From: Bacteroidia bacterium
GTDB lineage: Bacteria > Bacteroidota > Bacteroidia > CAIKAF01
Direction: 5' to 3'
Assembly (NCBI GenBank): GCA_030427255.1
Contig: JAUHWY010000020.1
Coordinates: forward strand, 1-62,902
Length of the DNA stretch: 62,902 bases
Each line of letters begins with the position of its first letter. Within the stretch, counting starts at the first letter, position 1. Position numbers and translations under genes: made by a program. Below are positions 1 through 8,486 of this stretch, one piece after another. The notes below the pieces were generated by a model. The model had not been told where the DNA came from, made no database searches, and saw only the letters and a list, made by a program, of their open reading frames with translations.

Positions 1-120
1 ATGGGGTCGCGGGTCCCGACGCATTGCGCCTATTGGCGCAATGGTCGGGATACTGACCAGCGGGTTTCCCGCTGCGTCAGTATTCGAGTCTCGTCCGGAC
101 CGCCAACAGTATCCGCATAG
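1..120 (+). CDS. C-terminal end of an ORF, possibly a GIY-YIG-type protein tail (partial)
   Basis: The reading frame is open from the window edge to a TAG at 118-120 (39 codons; the true start lies outside). The peptide is rich in Arg, Ser and Val and resembles tails of short GIY-YIG ORFs in Bacteroidota; this rests on memory and on a GIY-YIG fragment 290 bp downstream. Two strong hairpins lie inside the frame (about 15-50 and 50-84), each with a 1-by-2 nt internal loop. It could equally be a non-coding palindromic repeat. Confidence 0.3.
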   Translation: MGSRVPTHCAYWRNGRDTDQRVSRCVSIRVSSGPPTVSA

Positions 121-130
121 ATACGGTCAA

Positions 131-159
131 AAGCCTTACCTCGGTAAGGCTTTTTTTTT
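131..159 (+). terminator. Rho-independent terminator
   Basis: AAGCCTTACC and GGTAAGGCTT form a 10-bp arm pair around a short loop, followed by a run of nine T. It sits 11 bp after the stop of the left-edge frame. Confidence 0.8.
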
Positions 160-221
160 AACATACCCTAGCTTGTAAAGCTTAAAATACCTAGAGAAAC
201 GCCCATATGGCTGTGGGATTA

Positions 222-258
222 GAAAAGCCGAAGATGTATCAATGTCTTCGGCTTTTTG
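222..258. terminator. Terminator hairpin
   Basis: AAAAGCCGAAGA pairs with TCTTCGGCTTTT, 12 bp, around a 10-nt loop. A- and T-rich flanks on both sides would let it work in either direction. No intact gene lies between it and the previous terminator. Confidence 0.7.
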
Positions 259-362
259 CTTTTATGAGTATTGTGTCAGATGTGGAACAACTCCCCCCCC
301 AAACACCTTGTAAGTAAAGAGTTTGTGCGAGAAGGTTCATTTTCTGTCCGGACCGCTGTCAT

Positions 363-398
363 AAAACCCTACTCAGTTCATCTGGTTAGGGTTTTTTT
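363..398 (+). terminator. Terminator hairpin
   Basis: AAACCCTA pairs with TAGGGTTT and is followed by a T run. The sequence GTCCGGACCGC shortly before it also occurs at 94-104 before the first terminator, so the two stretches look like degenerate copies of one unit. Confidence 0.65.
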
Positions 399-409
399 GA
401 TTGTACCAT

Positions 410-508
410 ATGGAGTATTGGGTTTATATTCTTTATTCTGAAACATTGAATGGTTTTTACAAGGGCCAAACACACCATGTTCAACAAAGACTTCAAAGGC
501 ATAATTAG
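410..508 (+). pseudogene. N-terminal fragment of a GIY-YIG endonuclease-like gene
   Basis: ATG at 410 opens a 32-codon frame beginning MEYWVYILYSETLNGFYKGQ and stopping with TAG at 506-508. This is the first half of the GIY-YIG (UvrC N-terminal) fold: the WVYIL strand, the FYKG equivalent of YIG, and QRLQRHN, which matches the RL..HN helix. The family normally needs about 80-90 residues. The frame ends just before family A repeat copy 1, so it is a truncated remnant. Confidence 0.6.
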
Positions 509-520
509 ACTCTTTTTAGA

Positions 521-785
521 ACCGCTACAATTGTAGCCATTGCACCACAATTGTAGCAACTCTAAATGCAAAATGCCTTCCCAAAACACACTTCTTTGAA
601 CGATAGATTTTGGTTTTTGGGCGGCCGGGCGCGCCCTTACTGCAAGTCCTCAGCGGTCAAGCACCGTGGGCTAAGGCCTGCGGGGTCCCCCTCTAAGGAG
701 TGGGCCTCCGCTGCCTAAGCCCACGGGCTTTCCCGCTTCCGGGCTTTCCGTGCGGTCGCTGCCGCAGTGCGTCGCTCATGGGTAA
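521..785. repeat. Dispersed repeat family A, copy 1
   Basis: About 265 bp, repeated with high identity at 10157-10424 and 32761-33028. It opens with two CTACAATTGTAG-type palindromes about 20 bp apart (the second is degenerate here), then a spacer ending near TTTTGGGCGGCCGGGCGCGCCC, then a GC-rich structured part in which CCGTGGGCT pairs with AGCCCACGG. No long reading frame is shared by the copies, so it is probably a non-coding mobile or palindromic repeat. It abuts the 3' end of hsdR. Confidence 0.85.
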
Positions 786-791
786 AACCTA

Positions 792-3700
792 TTACGCCGC
801 TATAGCATTGGCATTTATTTGCTCTACAATCCTAAGTAACCTATGCGCTTCGGCATCATCAAATACGCCCAAAAGGCCTTGATCGTTGATATCTGTAAAG
901 GGTGGCTCAAACAACATGCTTGGTTCCACAAGGCCGTTTTTCTCCAAAAACATAATGATATTGTCAATAAAGGTCATTTGATTGGCGCTAAGCTTGCCTG
1001 CTTGTATGAATTCTGCAAATGCCTCTTTGGCCGCTTTTATATCCAAACCAACAATGCTGCGGATAAAGACCCCTAGTGGCTGCTCGCCATAGGCATTGAC
1101 ATAGTCTTGCTTTGTACCCAACTCTTCTACAAAAAGCATGCGTTCCAATTCCATTAGGTCCAGCGAACTTATGGGTTGGTTCTTACGCAGCTTTTGAATG
1201 GTTTGGTGGTGTTTGTTCTTTCGGATATAAGCTTCAACTCTGTCGCGGTAAGGTTTTGCCGTAATGGCCACTTCGAGCAGCGCATGTTCTTTTATTCCAG
1301 CCTCATCTATCTCATCTTCTAAAGATGTATATACTTCCGTTCTGCTTTCTTTGTCAAGAAACTTCATTAGCTCCCTTAAGGCCACACGAACATCTTCCAG
1401 TTGCCTCAGGTTAGTGCTCTTCCAAAAATGTTCCGTCTGAAGCTCATGTATTAATTGGATATGGGCCGCTACTGCCGGAATGTTTGATTTTTTGGATAAG
1501 GCATTAGCTATAGAACCGATCTTAAAAATGTATTTCGAAGATTCCCTTCCGGTAACCATGGCAAGTTTTAAGCTCAACAATAGAATATCAAAGCGCCTCG
1601 ATAATTCATGGTCCTCTTTGTCGGGGAGGCTTAATCCTGCAAGGTTGGTTTTTATGTCCAATACATCACTTTTGCTCAGGTTTTCCCATCTGCTTTTGGT
1701 GCTGTATTCAATAACGTAGCGCAGTTTTGCTTTTACCACGAAGCGCTCCCTGTCTAGACCATTAACCAAACCGCAAAGGGAATCGACATGGTGTTCGGCA
1801 AGTCCGCGCTCTATTTCTGTTGACTGATCCGAATCTCGAATGGCCACGACCAGATCTAGTTTGAGCTCAAAAATGCGCCTCGTTAAGCTTTTTACTTTAT
1901 GGCCAGAAACTCCTTCAGGATTTTCTTGAAAGAAATCCAAGTTTCCACAAAGGTCAAAGATTAAAAAATGCTCTTTGTCCATTTCCGGGCCAAACAAATC
2001 AGGACACAATCGGGTGCCCCTGCCTATCATTTGCCAGAATTTGGTATAAGATTTAACGGCCTTAAAGAAAACCAGATTCACCACCCTAGGAGCATCTACC
2101 CCGGTATCCATCATGTCTACGGATACGGCGATTTGAGGATCAATCTCTTCATGTTCATCGCAAAACTTTTCCAATAAATCCTGAGCTTTGGTCTCATGGT
2201 TGTCTATCACGCGCAAAAAATCTCCTTTGTGCTCAGGAAACATGGCATTGAATCGTTTTTCTATGAATATGGCATGTTGGTGATTCTTAGCGAAAATGAT
2301 GGTCTTCCCAAGCTTGTCCCCTCCTTGTACCTTGATGCCTTGATCCATTAAATATTCGAGTGCTCTGTCAACAGTTCCGGTATTAAACAGCCAAGAATTG
2401 AGGGCCTCACTTCCTATTTCATCAGGCACTTCCCCGGTGCTGGGATCCCCAAACTTTTCTTCATACTCTTGCTTCTCTCTTTCTGAAAGCTCATGGTACT
2501 TAATGCCTTCTCTCGGAAATTTAATGGGAACATCAAAGGCCTTTGGAGGTACCAAATATTCGTCATTCACTGCTTGATCCAACTCATAGGCAAAGCTTGG
2601 GTTGTCGTCTTCAATGTCAAATAATTCGTAGGTATTGCGATCAATTTCCTTTTTGGGAGTAGCGGTAAGGCCAACGAGCAAGGAATCAAAATACTCAAAA
2701 ATGGCCCCGTATTTCTGATACACCGAACGGTGCGCTTCATCAATGATGATAAGGTCAAAATGTCCCGGACCATAAAAACGATTGTCGGCTGTTTTAACAG
2801 CATCGATTTTATTCATAAGGGTTGGATAGGTACTGAAAACAAGTCGAGTACCTGCATCTTCCTTTTCTTTGGTAAGGTCTATGGCGGACAAATTGGGAAG
2901 AAACTCGCTAAAACGGCGTTTGGCTTGACTTACTAAGGCATTTCGGTCGGCAAGAAACAGTACCCGCTTTACCCAATGGCATTTGGTTAGCATATCCACA
3001 ATGGAAATGGCTACCCGTGTTTTTCCGGAACCGGTAGCCATAACCAATAAAGCCTTTCTTGCTCCACCCGAAAGCCGTCCCCTACTGTCTTGCCGGCTAA
3101 AGGATTCAGCTACACGCTTTACGGCTTCCAATTGATAGTAGCGTCCGGCAATGTTGGAATTTACCCTAAAGGTTTTAAGATCCAAACGGTCTTTGCGTCG
3201 ATCAATGGCCAGTTGAAGTTCGTCCTTGGTGTAAAATCCGGAAACCTCTCTTTCAGGATAAAACAAATCGTCCCACAAATAAGTCTCAAAACCATTCGTA
3301 TAGAAGATTAAAGGTCGTTGACCGTGCATTTGTTCCAAGCAATCGGCATACAATTTGGCTTGCTGTTTGCCTTTGCGTGGATCGGCCATGGTCTTTTTGG
3401 CTTCTATAAGGGCCAAAGGCTTTCCATCATCCCCCCACAGTACATAATCTACAAAGCCTTTTCCGGAGGGGTTGGTAGCCTGGGGCATACCCCTGACTTC
3501 GTATTCCAGTTCATAGCCTTCCCTTAGATTATCCCATCCCGACTCTTTGAGCGATTGGTCAATGTACAATTTGCGTGTACGAGCTTCAGAAACCAATAGT
3601 GGAATCTCTTTATTAATCGCAGGGTTCTGGGCCCTCTCTTTTTTGCGGATTTTTATTTCCTCTTCTTTGGCTTGGAGTTGGGCTTTAAGGACTTCAATAT

Positions 3701-4229
3701 GCTTGGCTTGCTCTTCCAATTGTTCGCGCTCCAGCCGTGCAGCCTCGTTCTGCTTTTCGAGCTGTTGCTCAAGTTTTTGAAGTTCAGCAAGCTTTTCATC
3801 ATGCGCTTTTCCTGTGGGAATAAGCCGCTCATTAAACGGATGAATTTGAGGTTCCTGCTCGGCATAATAAATGGCCAAAAAACTCAGGAACCTGAACAGG
3901 TTTTTAATGACCACCAACGATTCCTCTGGGCTTATGGTTTTACCATGAGCGGCATTATTCCCAAACTTTCGAATGAGGTTAATTTCCTGAAACATCGAAG
4001 GCTTGAGGATGTCTTTGAAGCATTGCTCATGCATTAAAGCTGCCAGCTTGGTATCGTAGGGTTCATGAAGGTCTGCATCGTGGGCATACAACCAAAGTAC
4101 TGCCTTTTCCAGGGCACTTCTACAAATAATGGCACAGGCCTTTGGGGAGGTTAAAGTCAATGACTCTGCCTCTTGAGCTTCCCTGAAAATGTCAGGCCAT
4201 GTGCTTTGTAGGAACCGAAAATTGCTCAT
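792..4229 (-). CDS. hsdR: Type I restriction enzyme, R subunit
   Basis: This 1145-residue motor and nuclease subunit of a type I restriction-modification complex translocates DNA and cuts unmodified sites. The N-terminus (about 1-140) resembles DUF4145, followed by a coiled coil of E/K/Q-rich heptads (about 145-205). An HsdR_N PDDEXK domain follows, with the motif D-X..EAKK near 265-280. The SF2 helicase shows MATGSGKTR (Walker A) and IIIDEAHRS (DEAD box), then helicase C with the MIGRGTRLC motif VI. The C-terminal part resembles the EcoEI R C-domain. The start overlaps the DUF1016 gene by 4 bp, placing it last in the hsdM-led operon. Confidence 0.95.
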   Translation of the reverse strand: MSNFRFLQSTWPDIFREAQEAESLTLTSPKACAIICRSALEKAVLWLYAHDADLHEPYDTKLAALMHEQCFKDILKPSMFQEINLIRKFGNNAAHGKTISPEESLVVIKNLFRFLSFLAIYYAEQEPQIHPFNERLIPTGKAHDEKLAELQKLEQQLEKQNEAARLEREQLEEQAKHIEVLKAQLQAKEEEIKIRKKERAQNPAINKEIPLLVSEARTRKLYIDQSLKESGWDNLREGYELEYEVRGMPQATNPSGKGFVDYVLWGDDGKPLALIEAKKTMADPRKGKQQAKLYADCLEQMHGQRPLIFYTNGFETYLWDDLFYPEREVSGFYTKDELQLAIDRRKDRLDLKTFRVNSNIAGRYYQLEAVKRVAESFSRQDSRGRLSGGARKALLVMATGSGKTRVAISIVDMLTKCHWVKRVLFLADRNALVSQAKRRFSEFLPNLSAIDLTKEKEDAGTRLVFSTYPTLMNKIDAVKTADNRFYGPGHFDLIIIDEAHRSVYQKYGAIFEYFDSLLVGLTATPKKEIDRNTYELFDIEDDNPSFAYELDQAVNDEYLVPPKAFDVPIKFPREGIKYHELSEREKQEYEEKFGDPSTGEVPDEIGSEALNSWLFNTGTVDRALEYLMDQGIKVQGGDKLGKTIIFAKNHQHAIFIEKRFNAMFPEHKGDFLRVIDNHETKAQDLLEKFCDEHEEIDPQIAVSVDMMDTGVDAPRVVNLVFFKAVKSYTKFWQMIGRGTRLCPDLFGPEMDKEHFLIFDLCGNLDFFQENPEGVSGHKVKSLTRRIFELKLDLVVAIRDSDQSTEIERGLAEHHVDSLCGLVNGLDRERFVVKAKLRYVIEYSTKSRWENLSKSDVLDIKTNLAGLSLPDKEDHELSRRFDILLLSLKLAMVTGRESSKYIFKIGSIANALSKKSNIPAVAAHIQLIHELQTEHFWKSTNLRQLEDVRVALRELMKFLDKESRTEVYTSLEDEIDEAGIKEHALLEVAITAKPYRDRVEAYIRKNKHHQTIQKLRKNQPISSLDLMELERMLFVEELGTKQDYVNAYGEQPLGVFIRSIVGLDIKAAKEAFAEFIQAGKLSANQMTFIDNIIMFLEKNGLVEPSMLFEPPFTDINDQGLLGVFDDAEAHRLLRIVEQINANAIAA

Positions 4230-5413
4230 TTCAGTAATTTTTTCAGTTCAGCAGCTGAAGGCATGAAGTTCTTAATGTCCTTTGGTAGCTCTTGTTTGGT
4301 TTTAAAGGTGGCCACTCCCATGGGTTGTTGGTTGTTTTGGAGTGCATACTCTACTACGGAATTGTTTTTCTCCCGACAAAGGACAATTCCAATACTTGGT
4401 TTTTCATGTGGTAAGCGTACTTTTTGATCCAGAACTTTTAGATAGAAACTTAGCTGCCCAAGGTGTTCCGGCTTGAATTTCCCGCGCTTTAGTTCAACTA
4501 CAACCATTGCTTGTAAGTGTCGATTATAAAACAATAGGTCTATAAAGAATTCATCCCCATCCACTTCTAGGCGATACTGATTACCCATGAATGCAAAGCC
4601 TTTACCCATGTGTAGAATGAAATCCTTGATATTCTGTACGATCTTGTCTTCTATGACACGTTCATTGTCGGCATCATCTATATTGATAAAGTCCAGCAGA
4701 TATTCGTCTCTGAATTGTGCAATAGCTTTACTTGGCTCAACCTGGGTGATGGTGGTGTCAAAATTGTTGGATAGCCCATCTTGCTCATGAAGTTTGCTTT
4801 TGATATGGTTTTCCAGAACTCTTTTGGACCATCCATTTTGTGCACAAGAACGGATATAAAAGGTTTTTTCAGCACGTGAATTCAACGCACTGTAAATAAT
4901 GACATGACTTGCAAATCCTATGTTCCAGAAGCTTTGTGTGAATTCGTTCTCCACTGGAGAACCATTTGGTATATTCAATTCTTTCTCCAGTGGAGGACCC
5001 TTTTGGATATTGAATTGGTTCTCCGTTGGAGAACCGATTGAAGCAGGCAATTCGTTCGACAGCGTCGAACCAATCTCAGCGACTCCTAAATTCTGATCTC
5101 CAGTCAGCTTTTCCAATAAAGGACACCTACCTAGCATTTCAGGATAGGCCTCATAAAACAGCTTCATTTTCTTCAGGTTCGGAGCAGAAAAACCACGCAG
5201 TCCCTTCAACTCCTTTTGCAACTCATTTGAAATAGATTCAAGTACTTTATCTCCCCATTGTGCTTCCTCAGTTTTCTTGGCAATTGCAGCACCGAGCAAA
5301 AAGTACAATTGTACCATTTCCGTATTGACTGCTTTTGCAGCCTTTAACTGACTTTGTTGAATAGCAGATTTCAAAAAGTAAACAAAGGTTTGTATCTCAT
5401 TGGGTTGTCCCAT
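4226..5413 (-). CDS. DUF1016 / YhcG-type PDDEXK nuclease family protein
   Basis: 395 residues. The N-terminal DUF1016 domain (about 1-110) includes the LRGFSAPNLKKMKLFY segment. The C-terminal PDDEXK-like nuclease domain (about 215-385) contains FFIDLLFYNRHLQAMVVVEL with D...E-L-K spacing (ELKRGK). Members are often found in type I restriction operons. Between the domains (about 125-165) lies a low-complexity linker made of repeated ENEFNI-x-x-GSP units. Its DNA contains four short palindromes of the form GGTTCTCC-NNN-GGAGAACC (4946-5070). The gene overlaps hsdR by 4 bp and starts 3 bp after the DUF1643 stop. Confidence 0.85.
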   Translation of the reverse strand: MGQPNEIQTFVYFLKSAIQQSQLKAAKAVNTEMVQLYFLLGAAIAKKTEEAQWGDKVLESISNELQKELKGLRGFSAPNLKKMKLFYEAYPEMLGRCPLLEKLTGDQNLGVAEIGSTLSNELPASIGSPTENQFNIQKGPPLEKELNIPNGSPVENEFTQSFWNIGFASHVIIYSALNSRAEKTFYIRSCAQNGWSKRVLENHIKSKLHEQDGLSNNFDTTITQVEPSKAIAQFRDEYLLDFINIDDADNERVIEDKIVQNIKDFILHMGKGFAFMGNQYRLEVDGDEFFIDLLFYNRHLQAMVVVELKRGKFKPEHLGQLSFYLKVLDQKVRLPHEKPSIGIVLCREKNNSVVEYALQNNQQPMGVATFKTKQELPKDIKNFMPSAAELKKLLK

Positions 5414-5416
5414 GCT

Positions 5417-6025
5417 TTAGTGTATTACTTGATATGTGATGTCTTGCGGTAAAGAGAGTTGCTCCCCGATCTTTCCAGCGTATGTCTTGAAATCAAAATC
5501 ATGCAGTTGAACGTTGTCAATACCTCCCAACTGAGTGTTTACTGGCTGTGGAGAAGGATGATAAGGATGTCCTGCATTTGTCACCCCGATTGCTGAGTAA
5601 GGCAAATCATGTTTCTCTAACACCTTGTAGAGGAAATAAGCTGCTTCTTTCAAGTAGGTGGCTGTGAAACTATCTATGTTGTTGCCCCATGCCAATAACA
5701 TCTGTGGGATCACGAATTGCTTCTTGATGATAAGCCCATCAATGAGTCTGAGATTTTGCCAAAAGAGTTCTTCATTTTTCTCAGAAACTAGATCTGAAGG
5801 ATGTAAAGCACGTTGCGGGTAAAGGTTAACCAATAACCATCCGTCATATCCATGTTTCTGAGCAATAGCTTCTATGTTACGGCTTGTAGGATCTAATCGG
5901 TTTTCATCAGCTGTACTTGGGTTTAACCCCACACACAGCAAGTTTTTGTTGCCTATTTTGCCTAAGACAAAACGCTTTTCAGCATCTCCATGTGGTGAAC
6001 ATAGTATTTCTGGATTTACCATCAT
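5417..6025 (-). CDS. DUF1643 domain protein
   Basis: 202 residues matching the DUF1643 pattern: an early FVLGKIGNKNLLCVGLNPSTADE segment, then DPTSRNIEAIAQKHGYDGWLLVNLYPQRA, and a later LAWGNN. The family's function is not established; members occur in accessory and defence contexts. It overlaps the upstream coiled-coil gene by 4 bp and lies within the restriction operon, so it is co-transcribed with hsdMSR. A role in restriction is inferred only from position. Confidence 0.8.
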   Translation of the reverse strand: MMVNPEILCSPHGDAEKRFVLGKIGNKNLLCVGLNPSTADENRLDPTSRNIEAIAQKHGYDGWLLVNLYPQRALHPSDLVSEKNEELFWQNLRLIDGLIIKKQFVIPQMLLAWGNNIDSFTATYLKEAAYFLYKVLEKHDLPYSAIGVTNAGHPYHPSPQPVNTQLGGIDNVQLHDFDFKTYAGKIGEQLSLPQDITYQVIH

Positions 6026-7281
6026 GTTACCTTCTGGTTTATTACCTCTAAGAGTTTTTTGATGGAGTCTAAAGTGTCTTTTGATGGAAAACGTGATTCA
6101 GAATCCCTTCTTGGCCTCAATGGATCCTTGTGAATTTCATCCAGAACTTTTGTCAGGTAAGTACTGATTTGCTTACCATCTCCCTCTTGGGCAGTTCGAC
6201 CTATTTCTTCTGTAAATGCAACAATTGATTTCGATAATGCAGCCTTGTAAGCATAGTCTTCAATGATATTTTTCTGCCTTACATATTGCTTGGCACAAAA
6301 GGCGGCGCCAGCTATTGAAATCGCAACCCCAACAACTCGGCCTAAAATAGAATTCAGCGAGTCCGGCTTTTCAATTCCCCACCCCCCAATAGCCCATGCA
6401 GTAAATCCAGCAGCCAAAAGAAGAAACATTACTGCACTCACTATCCAGGGTGTTTTATGCCATTTATTATTGGCTGCATCATGTTGTGAGCTGAAAGCAG
6501 CACTTACACCACTTGCTGAACCAAGCTTCAGCGCTTCTCTTGAGTCTTTTATCAGTCCATCAACAATCTTACGTTTTGAAAGTAATTCTTCAGCTCTTCC
6601 CTCTAAAGATTCAATTGACTCTTTGTACTCATCAATGTTTTCTGAAAATGTTTCAACCGAAAGCCTCTTCTCTTCAATTTGCTGCTGAATTTCTTTGACT
6701 TTTTGAAGAATCCTCTGAGTATCTGTTAATGCTGTTTCAGATTTTTGCAAGTTTATCTCAGCATCTTCCTTGCTATTACTGACATAAACTTTTGTGTTTT
6801 CAATCTGCTCGATCAGTTCTTCAAGCTCCTTCTTCTTGAGATCAATGAACTCAAGGCTCTTTTTTGTATTGCTGTACTTATTTTTGAAGTCAGTAATACT
6901 CCTTTTCAGTTTAGTCAAGCTTTTGAACTCATTTTCTAAATCCTTAGAACCAACCCTGCGATAAAACAAGCCTGCGATTGTCAAATGATCATACAAGGCT
7001 TCAACGTTTTTAATAACATTAGCTGGGTTGTTTGCATGTTGGCGTATATTCTGAAGCTGATTGAAAATTACATTCCTTCTATTGTGAGCAACGTCATCAA
7101 ACCTACCCGAGTTGATTTCTTCACTCAAAAGTCCAGAGAGTTCATTGAATCTTTCATATGCTTCTTTGAGCGTTACATCACCATACTCATTTTGTCCATT
7201 AGAATCAGTAATAACTTGTAATGAGCTAATCATCTGCTGATCCTGAAGAATACTCAATATTTGCTGGTTTAAACTTTTCAT
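6022..7281 (-). CDS. Coiled-coil membrane protein of the restriction operon
   Basis: 419 residues, no family recognised. Residues about 100-265 are strongly heptad-like and rich in K/E/L/S/Q (long coiled coil). Two predicted membrane helices follow, around WIVSAVMFLLLAAGFTAWAI and VVGVAISIAGAAFCAKQYV, then a soluble tail of about 90 residues. There is no signal peptide, so both large soluble parts probably face the cytoplasm. Start and stop overlap hsdS and DUF1643 by 4 bp each, making it an integral operon member. Its job is unknown; a membrane-anchored sensor or effector added to the restriction system is possible but unproven. Confidence 0.8.
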   Translation of the reverse strand: MKSLNQQILSILQDQQMISSLQVITDSNGQNEYGDVTLKEAYERFNELSGLLSEEINSGRFDDVAHNRRNVIFNQLQNIRQHANNPANVIKNVEALYDHLTIAGLFYRRVGSKDLENEFKSLTKLKRSITDFKNKYSNTKKSLEFIDLKKKELEELIEQIENTKVYVSNSKEDAEINLQKSETALTDTQRILQKVKEIQQQIEEKRLSVETFSENIDEYKESIESLEGRAEELLSKRKIVDGLIKDSREALKLGSASGVSAAFSSQHDAANNKWHKTPWIVSAVMFLLLAAGFTAWAIGGWGIEKPDSLNSILGRVVGVAISIAGAAFCAKQYVRQKNIIEDYAYKAALSKSIVAFTEEIGRTAQEGDGKQISTYLTKVLDEIHKDPLRPRRDSESRFPSKDTLDSIKKLLEVINQKVT

Positions 7282-8486
7282 AGTCTTGGGAATAATTCTC
7301 CATTAAACGCCTTCTTTATAAGGCTGTTGAATAGGTTTTCCGTTTTCTGAATTTGCAATTCAGTCTGATGCTTCTGTTCCTCAACCTGCCTTATGCGCTT
7401 CTCAAAGTCCATTTGTAATTCAATTGGTGGAACTATAAATGGAAAGGTTTTGAAGTCTTTCATAGGTGGGAAGTTTGGAATTCCTGCACCTCTTTTTGCG
7501 CCAAAAAACTTGTTTCTAAAGTTCTCTTGCCTAAAATGAAATGTGAAGAAGTGATTAGTCATTACAGACTGGTCTAGAGTCAGTTTAAGCAGAGCTTGAT
7601 TAATAATTCCGGGTCTTGCTTCTTCTGGGATGATTGCCAACTTTCCAAGATAAATCCCAGAACAACTTATGATAATGTCCCCCGGCTTCACTTCAAATCC
7701 TCTCATTTCCTCAAACTTGGATTCATCTATGAAGTATCTGGCGAACGTAAAGTCATTATTGAGAGCGTGATACTGCTCATAAACCAAGTACCCGTCTTCA
7801 ACAAAGATTTTCTTCTTCAAGGCACCACCAAAAGGACCTCTCTTGATTGAGCCTTTCTCTTGCTTAGCAAAGCTCTCAACTGTCATATTCTCCCACCCCT
7901 TCGGATTACGCACCGGATCCCCAAACATATCCAAAAACAAACTCTGCGCCAACGCATCGTACTTTTCAATAAGTGCTTTGGTCTTTTGGCGGTATGCATC
8001 TGCCGTGTCCAATATGGCCGCAATCTTGCGCTGGGTTTCTAGTGGGGGAAGGGGGATTTTAAATTTGGCAACAGTAGCTTTAGATACCTCCTTAAAGGTC
8101 GCTCCATTGCCAAGCGCTTGTAAATTAGGAGTGTATTTCTTGAGTGCGTAATAGAGATAACCAATTTCTACTTCTCCTTTGGGCACTAATGTTTTGAATC
8201 CTTGGTTGGTACATGCATCTTTTGTCGTGATTGCAATGTGTCCAATAGGAGCTCTTGAAGTATATAGTAATGATCCGGCTGGTACCATGGTGGTTGAACA
8301 ACTTTCGTAACCTTTTTCAGTAATCTTCTCTGGGGATTCTGACACGTACTTACTTTCCAGGCTTCCCAAATCTTTGGGTGTAAACCAGTTAATATCGCCG
8401 TTCCAATATTCCGGGTCTTTACGTGATGGAGTTGAACCATTCACAATTTCACATATCTCCGCTATTTCAACCAAAGAGTAACTCAT
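7278..8486 (-). CDS. hsdS: Type I restriction enzyme, specificity subunit
   Basis: 402 residues with the usual two target-recognition domains separated by a helical spacer. TRD1 is about 1-150 and ends in PLPPLETQRKIAAILDTADAYRQK. The central helix (about 155-195) runs into LFLDMFGDPVRNPKGWE, TRD2 occupies about 200-350, and the C-terminal helix contains FNSLIKKAFNGELF. It sets the DNA sequence that HsdM methylates and HsdR restricts. It overlaps hsdM by 4 bp. Confidence 0.93.
   Translation of the reverse strand: MSYSLVEIAEICEIVNGSTPSRKDPEYWNGDINWFTPKDLGSLESKYVSESPEKITEKGYESCSTTMVPAGSLLYTSRAPIGHIAITTKDACTNQGFKTLVPKGEVEIGYLYYALKKYTPNLQALGNGATFKEVSKATVAKFKIPLPPLETQRKIAAILDTADAYRQKTKALIEKYDALAQSLFLDMFGDPVRNPKGWENMTVESFAKQEKGSIKRGPFGGALKKKIFVEDGYLVYEQYHALNNDFTFARYFIDESKFEEMRGFEVKPGDIIISCSGIYLGKLAIIPEEARPGIINQALLKLTLDQSVMTNHFFTFHFRQENFRNKFFGAKRGAGIPNFPPMKDFKTFPFIVPPIELQMDFEKRIRQVEEQKHQTELQIQKTENLFNSLIKKAFNGELFPRL

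Noticed and set aside
94-120. tRNA 3' end suggested by TTCGAGTC..GGACCGCCA
   Set aside because: The bases around the TTCGAGT do not form a T stem, and no anticodon arm or acceptor 5' strand is found upstream.
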